Source of the DNA: Bacteroidia bacterium
GTDB lineage: Bacteria; Bacteroidota; Bacteroidia; Bacteroidales; Marinilabiliaceae
Assembly: GCA_030526155.1 (NCBI GenBank)
Contig: JAUNDI010000001.1
Location: 89,710-153,709, forward strand
DNA: 64,000 bases
Direction: 5' to 3'
In this document: positions 20,101 through 29,149 of the stretch, piece after piece
Numbering within the stretch: position 1 is the stretch's first letter
Layout of the letters: each line of letters starts with the position of its first letter
Notes under the pieces: generated by a model
The model's input: only the letters and a program-made list of their open reading frames with translations
Databases searched by the model: none
Told to the model about the DNA's origin: nothing
Translations under genes and position numbers: made by a program

Positions 20101-20313
20101 TATCTTCTTCTCGAGAGGGTCTGTAACTTCAAGCTCCATCTGGTGAGCCGATGCGCCAGGGTATGTGGCTACTACCATTGCCATCTTGACCTTTATCTCA
20201 GGGTCTTCAAGCTTACTCATATTCAAAGCAGAGAATAGTCCGCCGATAACGAGTATAGCAACCAAAAAGTTTATGAGATTACGATTATTGAAACCAATTC
20301 TTGAAATGTCCAT
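17176..20313 (-). CDS. RND-family inner-membrane efflux pump
   Basis: Proton-driven exporter of the AcrB/MMPL superfamily. 1045 residues with 12 expected membrane helices in two halves (first helix NLINFLVAILVIGGLF) and two large periplasmic loops containing the porter segments. The conserved helix-4 region reads MGMLVDNAIVIVDG, and the second half has the related LIGMLIKNGIVLMDEI. This fits a drug or small-molecule exporter more than the heavy-metal CzcA type, but the substrate cannot be read off. It follows the adaptor gene by 51 bases. Confidence 0.93.
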   Translation of the reverse strand: MDISRIGFNNRNLINFLVAILVIGGLFSALNMSKLEDPEIKVKMAMVVATYPGASAHQMELEVTDPLEKKIRSMGNIDNIESYSMNDIAILQVELESTVNDGDVEQFWDLLRRRVNDCAALLPEGVTTQVRDDFGDVYGMFYALTGDGVPEQLLGDYAELIKRELNDLDGVSRVDIYGKRAENINISLKQDRMSNMGVSPVEVLSTLNGQNKTNYTGYFDNGDYRLRVTVSDKFKTVDEIGKMIIQGHDNDQLRLRDIADIEEGTAESCRNELLYDGEHAIGILIAAQSGTDILKIGASVEKKLEELTETRLPAGVECNKIFYQPQRVSESLGTFIINLIESVAIVVVILMIFMGLKSGMIIGASLIITVLGSFLFLSAADGTMQRVSLASFVLAMGMLVDNAIVIVDGILVDLKAGKSRMEALTSIGKQTAMPLLGATLIAILAFLPIYMSPDTAGIYVRDLFIVLAVSLLLSWVLALLHVPLMADSMLKAEKSNNEGEDNDDMYTGKVYVILSRILNWNLKHRVTIVVSMVILLILSGIGYTQMRQGFFPDMVYDQLYMEYKLPEGNNYTKVKKDLAEIEAYLKTRKEVTRVTTSIGGTPGRYNLVRSIALPSLSYGELIIDFESPEALVDNLDNIQEELSKRYPDAYLKLKRYNLMFKKYPIEAQFLGPDPEVLHQLADSARHIMETTPEVCLITTNWEPMQPVLTVEYDQPAARALGLSRSDVSMSLLTATGGIPIGSFYDGSHAKTVYVKSTDTEGKALEDLGNTSIFSTIPSISGLLTKESLVKVKSGNVDKEEVIEKLLSTTPLRQVSNGINIEWEPTVIPRYNGQRSQRVQCSPAPGIETEKAWRAVAQKIEKIELPAGYSLNWQGEKVASTRSMKYLFKNFPLAIILMIAILIMLFKDYKKPTIIFCCIPFVIVGVVAVMLLTGKTFNFVAIVGTLGLIGMLIKNGIVLMDEIALQLSKGKEPVKALIESSQSRLRPVMMASLTTILGMIPLLPDSMFGSLAASIMGGLLFATFITLFFVPVLYALFFHIHNDGRE

Positions 20314-20364
20314 GTTGTAATCTATTGATTCGTCAATATCTACTAATATGAAAGAATTTTATGA

Positions 20365-21429
20365 CTAAAGCAATTTGCCTACATTTGCTGCTGATGGCTC
20401 ACTCATAGTTTTAACAGTGTCACCATTATCTACATGATGGATACCAGAACTTATTATCACGTCGCCCTCCTTTACCTCATTAGATACTATCTCGCACATG
20501 CCATTACTCTTTAGTTTCATAATGCTCACGTTACGTTTTGATGCCTTGTCATTCTCCACTACATATACGTATGTCTCACCATTGCTATTACATACAGCCG
20601 ATGTAGGTACACTCATCTCGTTTGACTCCTCCTCTTGTGATATTATGCTTACCATGGTATTCATACCTACCGATGGTATAGGCTGGTCGGCCACCTCTAC
20701 AAGTTGCAATCTCACAGGGTAAAGCTGATTAGCATTTGCCTTTGGGGTTATATTTATAAGGTTCAATGTATATATCTTGCCAGGGTATACGTCAAATGTG
20801 CAAGAGAACGACTTAAATCTCTCTCTCTTCACATACTCGCTTGCAGGGAGATTTATCTCAACTATCATCGACTTAGAAGACATCATAGATATCACAGGCA
20901 TACCTGCTGCTACTATCTCATTCTCGTCCATCATATGCTTCTGTATGTAGCCATCATATGGTGCTGTTATCTTTGTATATCCTACCTGGTTACGAGCATT
21001 GTTCAGCTTTGCTGTTATCTGTTTTAGGCCACTAACAGCCCTATCGTAGTTACTCTTTGTAGTAGCAGAGTCGGCATATAGCGCCATCACACGCTCACAG
21101 TCGCCCTTTACCTGAGCATACTCAGCCTCTATAGCATTCAGCTGCAACTCATAGTCAGATGGATCCATAACCACAAGTATATCCCCCTTATGGACGAACT
21201 CACCCTCCTTAGCCTTATACTCCTGTATTCTTCCTGCCACCTTGAATGATAAGCTAGCATCATCAGCCGCCTTAACCTTACCTGGATATTGTATAGTATT
21301 TTGAGGTGAAGCGCCCGTTACTGTAGTTGTGCGAACCATTTTTGCTTTTTGTTGGCGGTCCTCATTTCTAGAGCATGATATTAACAAACTGGCCATCAAT
21401 GCCGAACACATTATAAATACACCCTTCAT
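20365..21429 (-). CDS. RND periplasmic adaptor (membrane fusion protein), lipoprotein
   Basis: Links the RND pump to the TolC-like channel. Lipobox LLISC with Cys19; the following residues are Ser-Arg-Asn-Glu, so it lacks the acidic run seen in the surface lipoproteins here, in keeping with a periplasmic location. Lipoyl-type halves flank a helical hairpin (ASLSFKVAGRIQEYKAKEG and YTKITAPYDGYIQKHM). 354 residues. First gene of the efflux operon. TAACTTCG (minus strand, 21488-21495) is a one-mismatch -7 box 59 bases upstream of the start. Confidence 0.92.
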   Translation of the reverse strand: MKGVFIMCSALMASLLISCSRNEDRQQKAKMVRTTTVTGASPQNTIQYPGKVKAADDASLSFKVAGRIQEYKAKEGEFVHKGDILVVMDPSDYELQLNAIEAEYAQVKGDCERVMALYADSATTKSNYDRAVSGLKQITAKLNNARNQVGYTKITAPYDGYIQKHMMDENEIVAAGMPVISMMSSKSMIVEINLPASEYVKRERFKSFSCTFDVYPGKIYTLNLINITPKANANQLYPVRLQLVEVADQPIPSVGMNTMVSIISQEEESNEMSVPTSAVCNSNGETYVYVVENDKASKRNVSIMKLKSNGMCEIVSNEVKEGDVIISSGIHHVDNGDTVKTMSEPSAANVGKLL

Positions 21430-21656
21430 ATTTTATGTTTTATAGTTTACTAGTTGCTGTGTTTCTAAGGTTTCTCAGAAACAGATACGAAGTTATACAC
21501 AAACTCTCTAATAGAAAAATCAAATACACATTAAATACTTTTTTCTTTGTTAAATTCTCAATTCTCAATTAGCATAAGATAATTTACAATGACACCTTAC
21601 GCTATATGTGAATTGACAATATTGTTCTCTATCCTTTGGTCTTTGTTCATTGTCTA

Positions 21657-21676
21657 TATAGCATATGTATGCTATA
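21657..21676. promoter_or_regulatory. Palindromic candidate operator
   Basis: Perfect inverted repeat TATAGCATA-TG-TATGCTATA. It is centred about 31 bp upstream of the -33 position of the following susC promoter and has no T tail, so it looks more like a regulator site than a terminator. It could also serve the divergent efflux operon. Confidence 0.45.
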
Positions 21677-21696
21677 CCAAATAGCACACCATAGCA

Positions 21697-21728
21697 ATTG
21701 CCCCCCATAATGCATAGGGGTAATTTTG
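21697..21728 (+). promoter_or_regulatory. Promoter of the second susC, fixes its start codon
   Basis: -7 box TAATTTTG at 21721-21728 and ATTG at 21697-21700 as -33, spacer 20 bp. Transcription would begin near 21735, downstream of the longest-frame start at 21698, so the ATG at 21758 must be the real one. Confidence 0.7.
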
Positions 21729-21757
21729 CACTTGAAAATCAGATAAAGAGAAAAAAC

Positions 21758-24700
21758 ATGGTAGAAGTAGGAACAAAGACAACACGCAAGAACGTTATAG
21801 TAACGTTGCTTTTGCTGCTGACAGCATTGTCAGCCTCAGCACAAAATGTGCTACATGGTACAGTATTTGACAATAGAACACAAGAGCCACTCATTGGCGC
21901 AACTGTAGTAATTGAAGGAACAACAAAGGGAACACTAACCGATTTTGATGGCAACTTCTCCCTAAATATCCCTACAGAGCTACCAGCGACTATCAATGTA
22001 TCAATGGTTGGTTATCTACCAAACACAATCATTGTATATGATGAGTCAGAGAAGGTTGAGGTGTTCCTTAATGAGGATTTAAGAAAACTCTCAGAGGTCG
22101 TTGTAGTAGGTTATGGTAAGCAGAAACGTGGGTCGCTCACAGCTGCTATCGCATCAGTGAATAAGGACGAACTTAAGGGCGTCAACAACAGCAGTATCGA
22201 CAATATGCTCGAGGGTATCTCTTCTGGCGTCATGGTATCTACCCCTGGTTCGCAGGTTGGCCAAGCCCCTATTATTAATATCAGAGGTGTAGCGTCTATC
22301 TCATCAAGTACCACTCCTTTGTACGTCATTGATGGTATAGCTATTAATACTACAGATATCGCATCTAATACCGATTACAACCCATTGGCTGATATAAACC
22401 CTGCCGATATTAAGTCTATAGATATCCTCAAGGATGCAGCAGCAACAGCTATGTACGGTTCACGTGCTGCAGCAGGCGTAATATTGATTACTACAAATTC
22501 GGGTTCAGCCGACCAGAAAACTAAGCTTACATACGACTATAACTTCGGTCTTAGCACAGCAACAAAGCTCTTCGAGCCAATGAATGCTGAGCAATATACC
22601 GAGATAAAGAATGAAGGATGGCTCAATAATGGTGGCAACGAGAAGGACCTCCCTTATGGTACTATGCTTGGTTCTGATGGTAAGGTAGTAAGCACAAACT
22701 GGGTCGACCTAGTATTCAGAACAGGTGTAACACAAAATCATAACCTTAATGTACAGGGTGGTAACGATAAGGCTACATACTACCTATCTTCTGGTTTAAC
22801 AAAACAAGAGGGTATCACAGTAGATGCTAATTATGATCGTTTCTCCTTCAAGGCAAATGCCACATATAAGGCTAATAAATATCTCAACGTAGGTTTTAAC
22901 TCTTCATACACCTACTCTAAGATACATACAGCAGATGATTCTCGTGGCGGCTCACTTGGTTCTATCGGAGGCCTTACTCGTCTTGCTTATGTAGATCTCC
23001 CAAATGTACCTGCTTACAATGAAGACGGCTCATTCTACGTATCGTCTGTCTCTCCTCAAAATCTAGGTAAGGGTAATAATAGAGTCGAGGTATTCTACTA
23101 CAATGTTATCTCTCTTATCGAGGGCGGCCAATATGGCGAGTCAAGAACAAACAGAATATTGGCAAGCCCTTACGCAGAACTTATACCTTTCAAAGGTTTG
23201 ACTCTTAAGACACAGTATGGTATCGACTGGACTATTGTTCAAAATGAGAGTTTCCGTACCCCTATTACTGGTCCTGCTTATACTAGTGGCGGTTCTAGTT
23301 CAGTAGGTACATCTTGCTTGAAGTCGTGGACTTGGACCAATACCGCCGACTATAATTTCACAGTCGACAAGAATAGCTTTGATATCCTTGTCGGTGTCGA
23401 GGCAACAGAGAGCGTGAGAAAGGGATGGACAAGATCTGGCACAACACTTAGCAATAAGGATCAGATGTATGTAGAGGCAGACTACCTAACATATGGTGGT
23501 AGCGGTTCGATAAGCGAGAGTTCTATGTTCTCTTATATCTCTAGATTGACATATGATTGGGACGACAAATATATGTTCTCTGCTAACTTCCGTCGCGATG
23601 GCTTGTCTAAGCTTGGTCGCAAATGGGGTAACTTCTGGGGCGTAAGTGCTGCATGGCGTATCAGTGATGAGAATTTCTTCGCAGGACTAAAGTCACGTCA
23701 TATCGTAGACGACCTCAAGGTAAAGGCTAGTTATGGTGTAGTGGGTAATGCTAATGTCAATTGGTATGCATCAAAGACCATCTATTCCTCTTCTACTTTC
23801 AATGGCAATACCTCTTATGTATCATCAGGTATTAGCGACCCTAACCTTGGATGGGAGCAGACTGGTACATCCGACTTCGGTTTTACTGCTGCATTTCTTA
23901 ACCATCGTCTTACGTTGGATGTCGATTACTTCAATTCGCAGTCAAAGGATCTTATCCTCGACTCTTCACAAGCATACTCTATAGGTATCGTAGGCTCGTC
24001 TATCTCTACAAACCTTGGTAAGGTAGAGAATAAGGGTTGGGAGATAAATATCGGTGCTACAGTTATCAACAAACGCAGATTTAAGTGGAATACCTCTTTC
24101 AATATCTCGTTTGTGAAGAATAAGGTACTTGAACTCGAGGACGACATCATTTATTCTAGCAGTACTCAAGCTAGCATCACTACAGAGGGCTACTCTATGG
24201 GCCAGCTCTACGTCTACCCAACAGCAGGTGTAGATCCAGCAACTGGTCGACGTGTCGTAAAACTCAAGCAGGCCGATGGCTCATATATCAATAATCTCCT
24301 CATATATAAGTATGGTAAGGGCGGCGCGCAACTCTATGAGATGGACGGTGAGACTCTATCGGGTCACTCTCTATCAGAATGGAAACCAGAGATAGCAGGC
24401 AACACAAAGCCAACATATTTCGGCGGATGGAACAATACCTTCAAGTTTAGAAACTTCGATGCTAATGTCAATTTCCACTTCTCAGGAGGCAACAAGATCC
24501 TAAATGCCATGAAGGCTACTCTCTCTGATGGTAGAATGTGGAGCGGTACAGAGAAGTACTACAAGGAGAGATGGCGTAAGCCAGGCGATAAGAGCCAATA
24601 TGCTAAGCCATCATACAATGACAACTACTCTAATGGTACATCATACCTCAACTCAGATCTTATCGAGAAGGGCGATTTCATTAGATTGCAAAGTCTCTCA

Positions 24701-24922
24701 TTGGGTTATAACTTCAATGTCAAGAATTGGCCAGCCGACTTAGGTATCAGCTCGTTCAGAGTATACTTCCAAGCACAAAACCTATTCTGCATCACAAGTT
24801 ATTCAGGTTTTGACCCAGAGATTAACTCTCACTCAGAGTCGTCTAACCTTCTATCAGGAATGGACTTGAACACTACACCTCTTTCAAGAACATTTACTTT
24901 TGGTGGTACTATTTCTTTCTAA
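21758..24922 (+). CDS. SusC-family TonB-dependent receptor of the peptidase locus
   Basis: Outer-membrane importer. The ATG at 21758 is chosen because the promoter lies inside the upstream extension and because it gives a proper signal peptide (hydrophobic VIVTLLLLLTALSASAQ). Then come the CarboxypepD_reg-like domain (TVFDNRTQEPLIGATVVIEG), plug start VVVVGYGKQKRG, YVIDGIAINT and AAATAMYGSRAAAGVI, ending with the aromatic tail TFGGTISF. About 1054 residues. No STN domain. It is followed by susD after 18 bases and an M14 peptidase, which suggests peptides rather than glycans as cargo. Confidence 0.93.
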   Translation: MVEVGTKTTRKNVIVTLLLLLTALSASAQNVLHGTVFDNRTQEPLIGATVVIEGTTKGTLTDFDGNFSLNIPTELPATINVSMVGYLPNTIIVYDESEKVEVFLNEDLRKLSEVVVVGYGKQKRGSLTAAIASVNKDELKGVNNSSIDNMLEGISSGVMVSTPGSQVGQAPIINIRGVASISSSTTPLYVIDGIAINTTDIASNTDYNPLADINPADIKSIDILKDAAATAMYGSRAAAGVILITTNSGSADQKTKLTYDYNFGLSTATKLFEPMNAEQYTEIKNEGWLNNGGNEKDLPYGTMLGSDGKVVSTNWVDLVFRTGVTQNHNLNVQGGNDKATYYLSSGLTKQEGITVDANYDRFSFKANATYKANKYLNVGFNSSYTYSKIHTADDSRGGSLGSIGGLTRLAYVDLPNVPAYNEDGSFYVSSVSPQNLGKGNNRVEVFYYNVISLIEGGQYGESRTNRILASPYAELIPFKGLTLKTQYGIDWTIVQNESFRTPITGPAYTSGGSSSVGTSCLKSWTWTNTADYNFTVDKNSFDILVGVEATESVRKGWTRSGTTLSNKDQMYVEADYLTYGGSGSISESSMFSYISRLTYDWDDKYMFSANFRRDGLSKLGRKWGNFWGVSAAWRISDENFFAGLKSRHIVDDLKVKASYGVVGNANVNWYASKTIYSSSTFNGNTSYVSSGISDPNLGWEQTGTSDFGFTAAFLNHRLTLDVDYFNSQSKDLILDSSQAYSIGIVGSSISTNLGKVENKGWEINIGATVINKRRFKWNTSFNISFVKNKVLELEDDIIYSSSTQASITTEGYSMGQLYVYPTAGVDPATGRRVVKLKQADGSYINNLLIYKYGKGGAQLYEMDGETLSGHSLSEWKPEIAGNTKPTYFGGWNNTFKFRNFDANVNFHFSGGNKILNAMKATLSDGRMWSGTEKYYKERWRKPGDKSQYAKPSYNDNYSNGTSYLNSDLIEKGDFIRLQSLSLGYNFNVKNWPADLGISSFRVYFQAQNLFCITSYSGFDPEINSHSESSNLLSGMDLNTTPLSRTFTFGGTISF

Positions 24923-24940
24923 CCTTAAAACGAATTTGAG

Positions 24941-26377
24941 ATGAATATAAACAGACACATATCATACGCTATAGCTTTATTAGGTATCACATTCACTTCT
25001 TGTGGTGATGATTTCCTCGAGAAGAACCCACCTCTAGCCGTTACTGAAGACGATATCTACGCTTCAGAGACCTTGATAGATGCAACGATGAATGGTGTAT
25101 ACACACGTTTCAAGAGTAGTAGCTTCGCTGGTGGCGCATTGGCTATCATAGGTGATAATAGAAGTGACGATTTTGTCAATACTGGTAATAACAATTACTA
25201 CCACGCCGAGACATATCTCATGACAGTAGGTTCTAATAACGTAATGAACCCAAATATCTTCAAGGCTGGCTATATCGCTATCAATGCTGCTAATACCCTA
25301 AAGGAGAATCTCGAAAAACGTTCAAACCTCCCTATAAGTGAGGAGAAGCGTAACGAGTACATAGCCAACTGTCTCTTCATTCGCGATCTCTCATGGTACT
25401 ATCTCAGCCAGATATACTCTCAGCCATACGCATATGACCCTAATTCACTTGCTATACCTATTCACACAGAGGCGGTGACTGGTCCTGGTTACAATAACGC
25501 ACCATTATGGACCATCGGTCAGATATACGATCAGATTCTTGCCGACTTAAACGATGCTACTATTGCAGCATTGCCAGCTTATTCGTCTGATTTCAATAGT
25601 ACCGTACCTTCGCAAGCTGCAGCTCATATGCTCCGCCAACGTATCTACCTAGGCGAGAAAAGATGGCAAGATGCTATCAAAGAGGGTGAGGCTGTAGTAG
25701 GTTTCACTCTTAGTGAGAAGGTGGCTGATATGTTTGATGCCCCATATCACACCAACGAGAATATCTACTCTTTACCTTTCACCAATACCGAGAGGGGCTC
25801 TGGCAACCCTGCAAGCTACTTCTCTAAGGGCGTAGGTTATATAGATACTCTTAATATGCGTACAGGTATTCTCACTATTGAGGGCTACTACCTTGATACC
25901 GATGCTCGTTCGGCATTCGTTACTCTCGACGCTAGCAAGAACAATCGACCAGTATGGTACGAGAAGTACAATGAGCACTCTGTACCTCTAGAGTGGATAC
26001 ATATCTTCCGCTATGGCGAGACTCTCCTTAATCTCTCAGAGGCCTATTACAATGCTGGTAACGAAGCTAAGGCTGCAGAGTTACTCCATACAGTACGCTC
26101 TAGATCTATCAAAGAGGGCGATATTCTCGATGTGCTCTCTCTCTCGGGAGACAAACTCAAGGAGGCTATCTATAATGAGCGTCGACTCGAATTCCTTGGC
26201 GAGGGACTAAGAGGTTACGATATCAGTAGACGTGCTGATAATTATGTTCATCCACTAGATAAACAATCAAATGGTAAGTGGGAGACAATAGTCGTTGCCA
26301 CTCCAGATAACAAAACTACATACTGCTGGGCTCTTCCAGAGTACGAGAAACAGGTAAACCAATCTGCTAACTATTAA
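24941..26377 (+). CDS. SusD-family lipoprotein of the peptidase locus
   Basis: Surface substrate-binding partner of the preceding SusC. Signal MNINRHISYAIALLGITFTSC, then Gly-Asp-Asp-Phe-Leu-Glu-Lys, a common SusD start. TPR-like helices, the FRYGETLLNLSEAYYNAGNE block and ERRLEFLGEGLRGYDISRR near the C-terminus match the family. 478 residues, at the short end for SusD. Stop-to-start distance to the peptidase gene is 13 bases, so the three genes form one operon. Confidence 0.92.
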   Translation: MNINRHISYAIALLGITFTSCGDDFLEKNPPLAVTEDDIYASETLIDATMNGVYTRFKSSSFAGGALAIIGDNRSDDFVNTGNNNYYHAETYLMTVGSNNVMNPNIFKAGYIAINAANTLKENLEKRSNLPISEEKRNEYIANCLFIRDLSWYYLSQIYSQPYAYDPNSLAIPIHTEAVTGPGYNNAPLWTIGQIYDQILADLNDATIAALPAYSSDFNSTVPSQAAAHMLRQRIYLGEKRWQDAIKEGEAVVGFTLSEKVADMFDAPYHTNENIYSLPFTNTERGSGNPASYFSKGVGYIDTLNMRTGILTIEGYYLDTDARSAFVTLDASKNNRPVWYEKYNEHSVPLEWIHIFRYGETLLNLSEAYYNAGNEAKAAELLHTVRSRSIKEGDILDVLSLSGDKLKEAIYNERRLEFLGEGLRGYDISRRADNYVHPLDKQSNGKWETIVVATPDNKTTYCWALPEYEKQVNQSANY

Positions 26378-26390
26378 ATCTATACACGAC

Positions 26391-28985
26391 ATGAGAAAGA
26401 TACTTTATGCTCTCCTTTCATTCGTTCTGCTCATCCCATCAGTAGCAGATGCACAAAATGATTATTACTTCGCCAAGGGCGAGACATTCAATAAGGATAT
26501 CCCTACACCTCAAGAGTTCTTCGGTTTTGAGATAGGCAAGGCGCTTGTCAGATATGATAAGGTAGTGGAGTATTACAAGCTCCTTGCCGAGAAGTCAGAT
26601 CGCGCACTCTTCGAGGTCATAGGTCATAGCTGGGAGAATCGTGATTATGTCATCCTCACAGTATCTACCCCAGAAAATATCAAGAACATAGAGTCGATAC
26701 GTGAGAATCACCTTAAGCTTGTCGACCCAAAGCAGTCGGTAGGCGATTATGCTGACCAAAAGGTTATTGTCCAATTAGGCTATAATGTTCATGGTGGCGA
26801 GCTCGCTGGTACAGATGCCTCGGTATTGGCAGCTTATTACTTCGTAGCTAGTGAGAATCCAGAGACTCTCAAACAACTCAGCGAGGCTGTAGTTCTCCTC
26901 GAGCCAGCACTTAACCCTGATGGTCGTGAACGTGCTGCTACATTCTACAATGAGTTCCACTCGTTCCCACGTGTCACAGATCCTGCCGATATAGAGCACT
27001 CCTATGGTTTCGCACCTCATCGTGGCAACCATTTCTATGCCGACCTCAATCGCGATTGGTTCTCCCTCATCCACCCAGAGAGTAATGCACGTATAGAGTA
27101 CTACCATAAGTGGTATCCTAATATCTATCTCGACTACCACGAGATGGGTAGCGAGTCAAACTACTACTTTGAGCCTTCTCCTGAGCGTAGCACATGGAAC
27201 TATACCATACCTCAAGAGACATACACAAAGCTAAATGTACTCCTTGCTAAGTATTTCGGCGAGGCTCTTGACGAGGTGGGTGCACTATACTTCACTCGTG
27301 AGAATTTCGATAATATCTCGCCTATCTATGGCTCTACATATCCCGACTTCCAGGGCGGCGTTGGTACTACTCTAGAGGTAGGTAGCTCAAAAGGTGTAGC
27401 AGTAGAGACTAGTGTTGGTGTACGCGAGTTCGCTTTCAATATCAGAGAGAATGTACGTACCTCTATCGCAGCCCTCAAAGTTGGTGTAGAGCAGAAGCAG
27501 ACTTTCCTCAAGCACCAAGAGGACTTCTTCAAGAGTGCTATCACAGAGGGTGCCAAGAGAGCCGAGAAGTACTACGTCTTTGGTAGCGAAACAGATAAGG
27601 GAATCACTCGTATCTTCCTTAATAATCTGCTCACTCATCGTGTAGACGTTTATGCCCTCGCACAAGATATCCAGCTCAATGGTAAGAACTTCAAGAAGGG
27701 CTCAGCATATGTAGTCCCTGTCTCTCAGCCTCAATATCGCGTAGTAAATGCCGCCTTCGAAGAACGTACAGAGTTTGTAGATAGCATATTCATGGATATA
27801 ACCGCTTGGGGTACTGTACATGGCTTTGGTGTCCCTTATGCTAAGGCTAAGGTAGCCTCTCTAGGCGATAAGATTACAGAGAAGCCTATCGTCGAGCCTG
27901 GTAAAATAGATAGAAAGAGCGATTATGCTTATGTATTTAGCTATTCCGACTATCTCACTCCTCGCACTCTCATTAATCTTCTAGATAATAATATCATCGT
28001 CAAGGCTGCATTCAAACCTTTCGAGGTGGAGACTACGGAGGGCATCAAGCAATTCTCTCGTGGTAGCATCGTAATACCTGTTCAATATCAGACGGTATCT
28101 TCGTCAGAACTTTACGATATCATCCGTAATGCAGTAGCTGAGACAGGTATAAATGTCTATGGCATTCCTACAGGAGCACACGTGGGTAACGGAATCGACC
28201 TCGGTAGCGATAATATCTCTCGTATCTATAAACCACAGGTGGCTACTATCGTAGGCGATGGTATCGATTGGACCGAGGTAGGTGAGATATGGTATCTTCT
28301 TGGTAATAGATTCAATATTCCATTGACTAAGATTAATGCTAACTCCGTAGCTCGTGTAAATCTTAGCAGATATACATCTATCATCCTCGCCGATGGCTCT
28401 TACAATAATCTTCCTAAGTCGTTCGTGGACGACTTGCGCCTATGGGTTAGAAATGGTGGCGTACTCATCACCATAAAGCGTGCCTCACAGTGGGCTATAG
28501 AGCAGGGGCTTGTAGAAGGCTATGCCTCTGCTAAGGATGCTAAGGGAGAGAGGCCCTCAGCATCTCAAAATATAGAGCGTTTCGACTATGCTACACAACG
28601 CGAGAAGTTAGGTCCTAAGCGCATAGGTGGAGCTATCTTTAAGGCCGACCTCGATATTACAAATCCTCTAGCCTTTGGCTTTGAGAGTCGTGAGTTCTAC
28701 GCTATCAAGACGGGCAACTCACTCCTCCCTCGTCCTTCCAATAACTACTCGGTACTCCTTCAGTTTGATAAGTCGCCTCTCGTTAGCGGTTATGTCTCAA
28801 AGGAGAACCAGAAACTTGTAGCCAATGCACCTCATATCACATTCGGCAATAACGGTCGTGGCACAGTAGTACTCTTCAACGAGTCGCCTACATTCCGTGG
28901 CTATTGGCTCAATACTGGCCGTTTCCTCACCAATGCACTCTTCTTTGGCAGCAAGGTAAGCGTTGGTGGTCGCTATAGACCATAA
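26391..28985 (+). CDS. Periplasmic M14-family zinc carboxypeptidase with C-terminal GATase-like domain
   Basis: Secreted metallopeptidase. Signal peptide MRKILYALLSFVLLIPSVADA without lipobox, so probably periplasmic. M14 zinc site: His134 and Glu137 in NVHGGELAG and His250 in LDYHEMGSES; substrate residues in NPDGRER (177-181) and LNRDW (Asn220, Arg221); catalytic Glu329 in GTTLEVGSS. All are present, so it should be active. Residues beyond about 350 are not part of the catalytic domain. The last third (about 620-860; IILADGSYNNLPKSFVDDLR, GGVLITIKRAS) looks like a class-I glutamine-amidotransferase/ThuA fold, seen in long Bacteroidota M14 proteins. 864 residues. It is expected to trim peptides imported by the adjacent SusCD. 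Confidence 0.88.
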   Translation: MRKILYALLSFVLLIPSVADAQNDYYFAKGETFNKDIPTPQEFFGFEIGKALVRYDKVVEYYKLLAEKSDRALFEVIGHSWENRDYVILTVSTPENIKNIESIRENHLKLVDPKQSVGDYADQKVIVQLGYNVHGGELAGTDASVLAAYYFVASENPETLKQLSEAVVLLEPALNPDGRERAATFYNEFHSFPRVTDPADIEHSYGFAPHRGNHFYADLNRDWFSLIHPESNARIEYYHKWYPNIYLDYHEMGSESNYYFEPSPERSTWNYTIPQETYTKLNVLLAKYFGEALDEVGALYFTRENFDNISPIYGSTYPDFQGGVGTTLEVGSSKGVAVETSVGVREFAFNIRENVRTSIAALKVGVEQKQTFLKHQEDFFKSAITEGAKRAEKYYVFGSETDKGITRIFLNNLLTHRVDVYALAQDIQLNGKNFKKGSAYVVPVSQPQYRVVNAAFEERTEFVDSIFMDITAWGTVHGFGVPYAKAKVASLGDKITEKPIVEPGKIDRKSDYAYVFSYSDYLTPRTLINLLDNNIIVKAAFKPFEVETTEGIKQFSRGSIVIPVQYQTVSSSELYDIIRNAVAETGINVYGIPTGAHVGNGIDLGSDNISRIYKPQVATIVGDGIDWTEVGEIWYLLGNRFNIPLTKINANSVARVNLSRYTSIILADGSYNNLPKSFVDDLRLWVRNGGVLITIKRASQWAIEQGLVEGYASAKDAKGERPSASQNIERFDYATQREKLGPKRIGGAIFKADLDITNPLAFGFESREFYAIKTGNSLLPRPSNNYSVLLQFDKSPLVSGYVSKENQKLVANAPHITFGNNGRGTVVLFNESPTFRGYWLNTGRFLTNALFFGSKVSVGGRYRP

Positions 28986-29013
28986 TACGCAATCGTTAAT
29001 ACTTTTTTCTACT

Positions 29014-29056
29014 GGTGTATTTCTCTATCGCATAGCATGTGGTAGAGAAATATACC
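29014..29056 (+). terminator. Terminator after the peptidase operon
   Basis: Arms 29014-29027 and 29043-29056 (GGTGTATTTCTCTA) pair over 14 bp with one G-U. T-rich sequence follows. Confidence 0.65.
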
Positions 29057-29091
29057 ATGTTTATGTTATTTCGTATCCCTCAGCCTAGCAG

Positions 29092-29099
29092 TAATTTTG
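29092..29099 (+). promoter_or_regulatory. -7 box for the binding-protein gene
   Basis: TAATTTTG, an exact TAnnTTTG match, 50 bases upstream of the ATG at 29150. The -33 position holds only a weak TTTC (29069-29072). Confidence 0.55.
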
Positions 29100-29149
29100 C
29101 TATCGACAAAAACAGATAGGAATACTCACACATTAAAAACTATTAGGCA

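Noticed and set aside
21430-21757. Insertion-sequence remnant between the efflux and peptide loci
   Set aside because: The inverted repeat at 21657-21676 is a single compact palindrome, without terminal inverted repeats, target duplication or transposase fragments.
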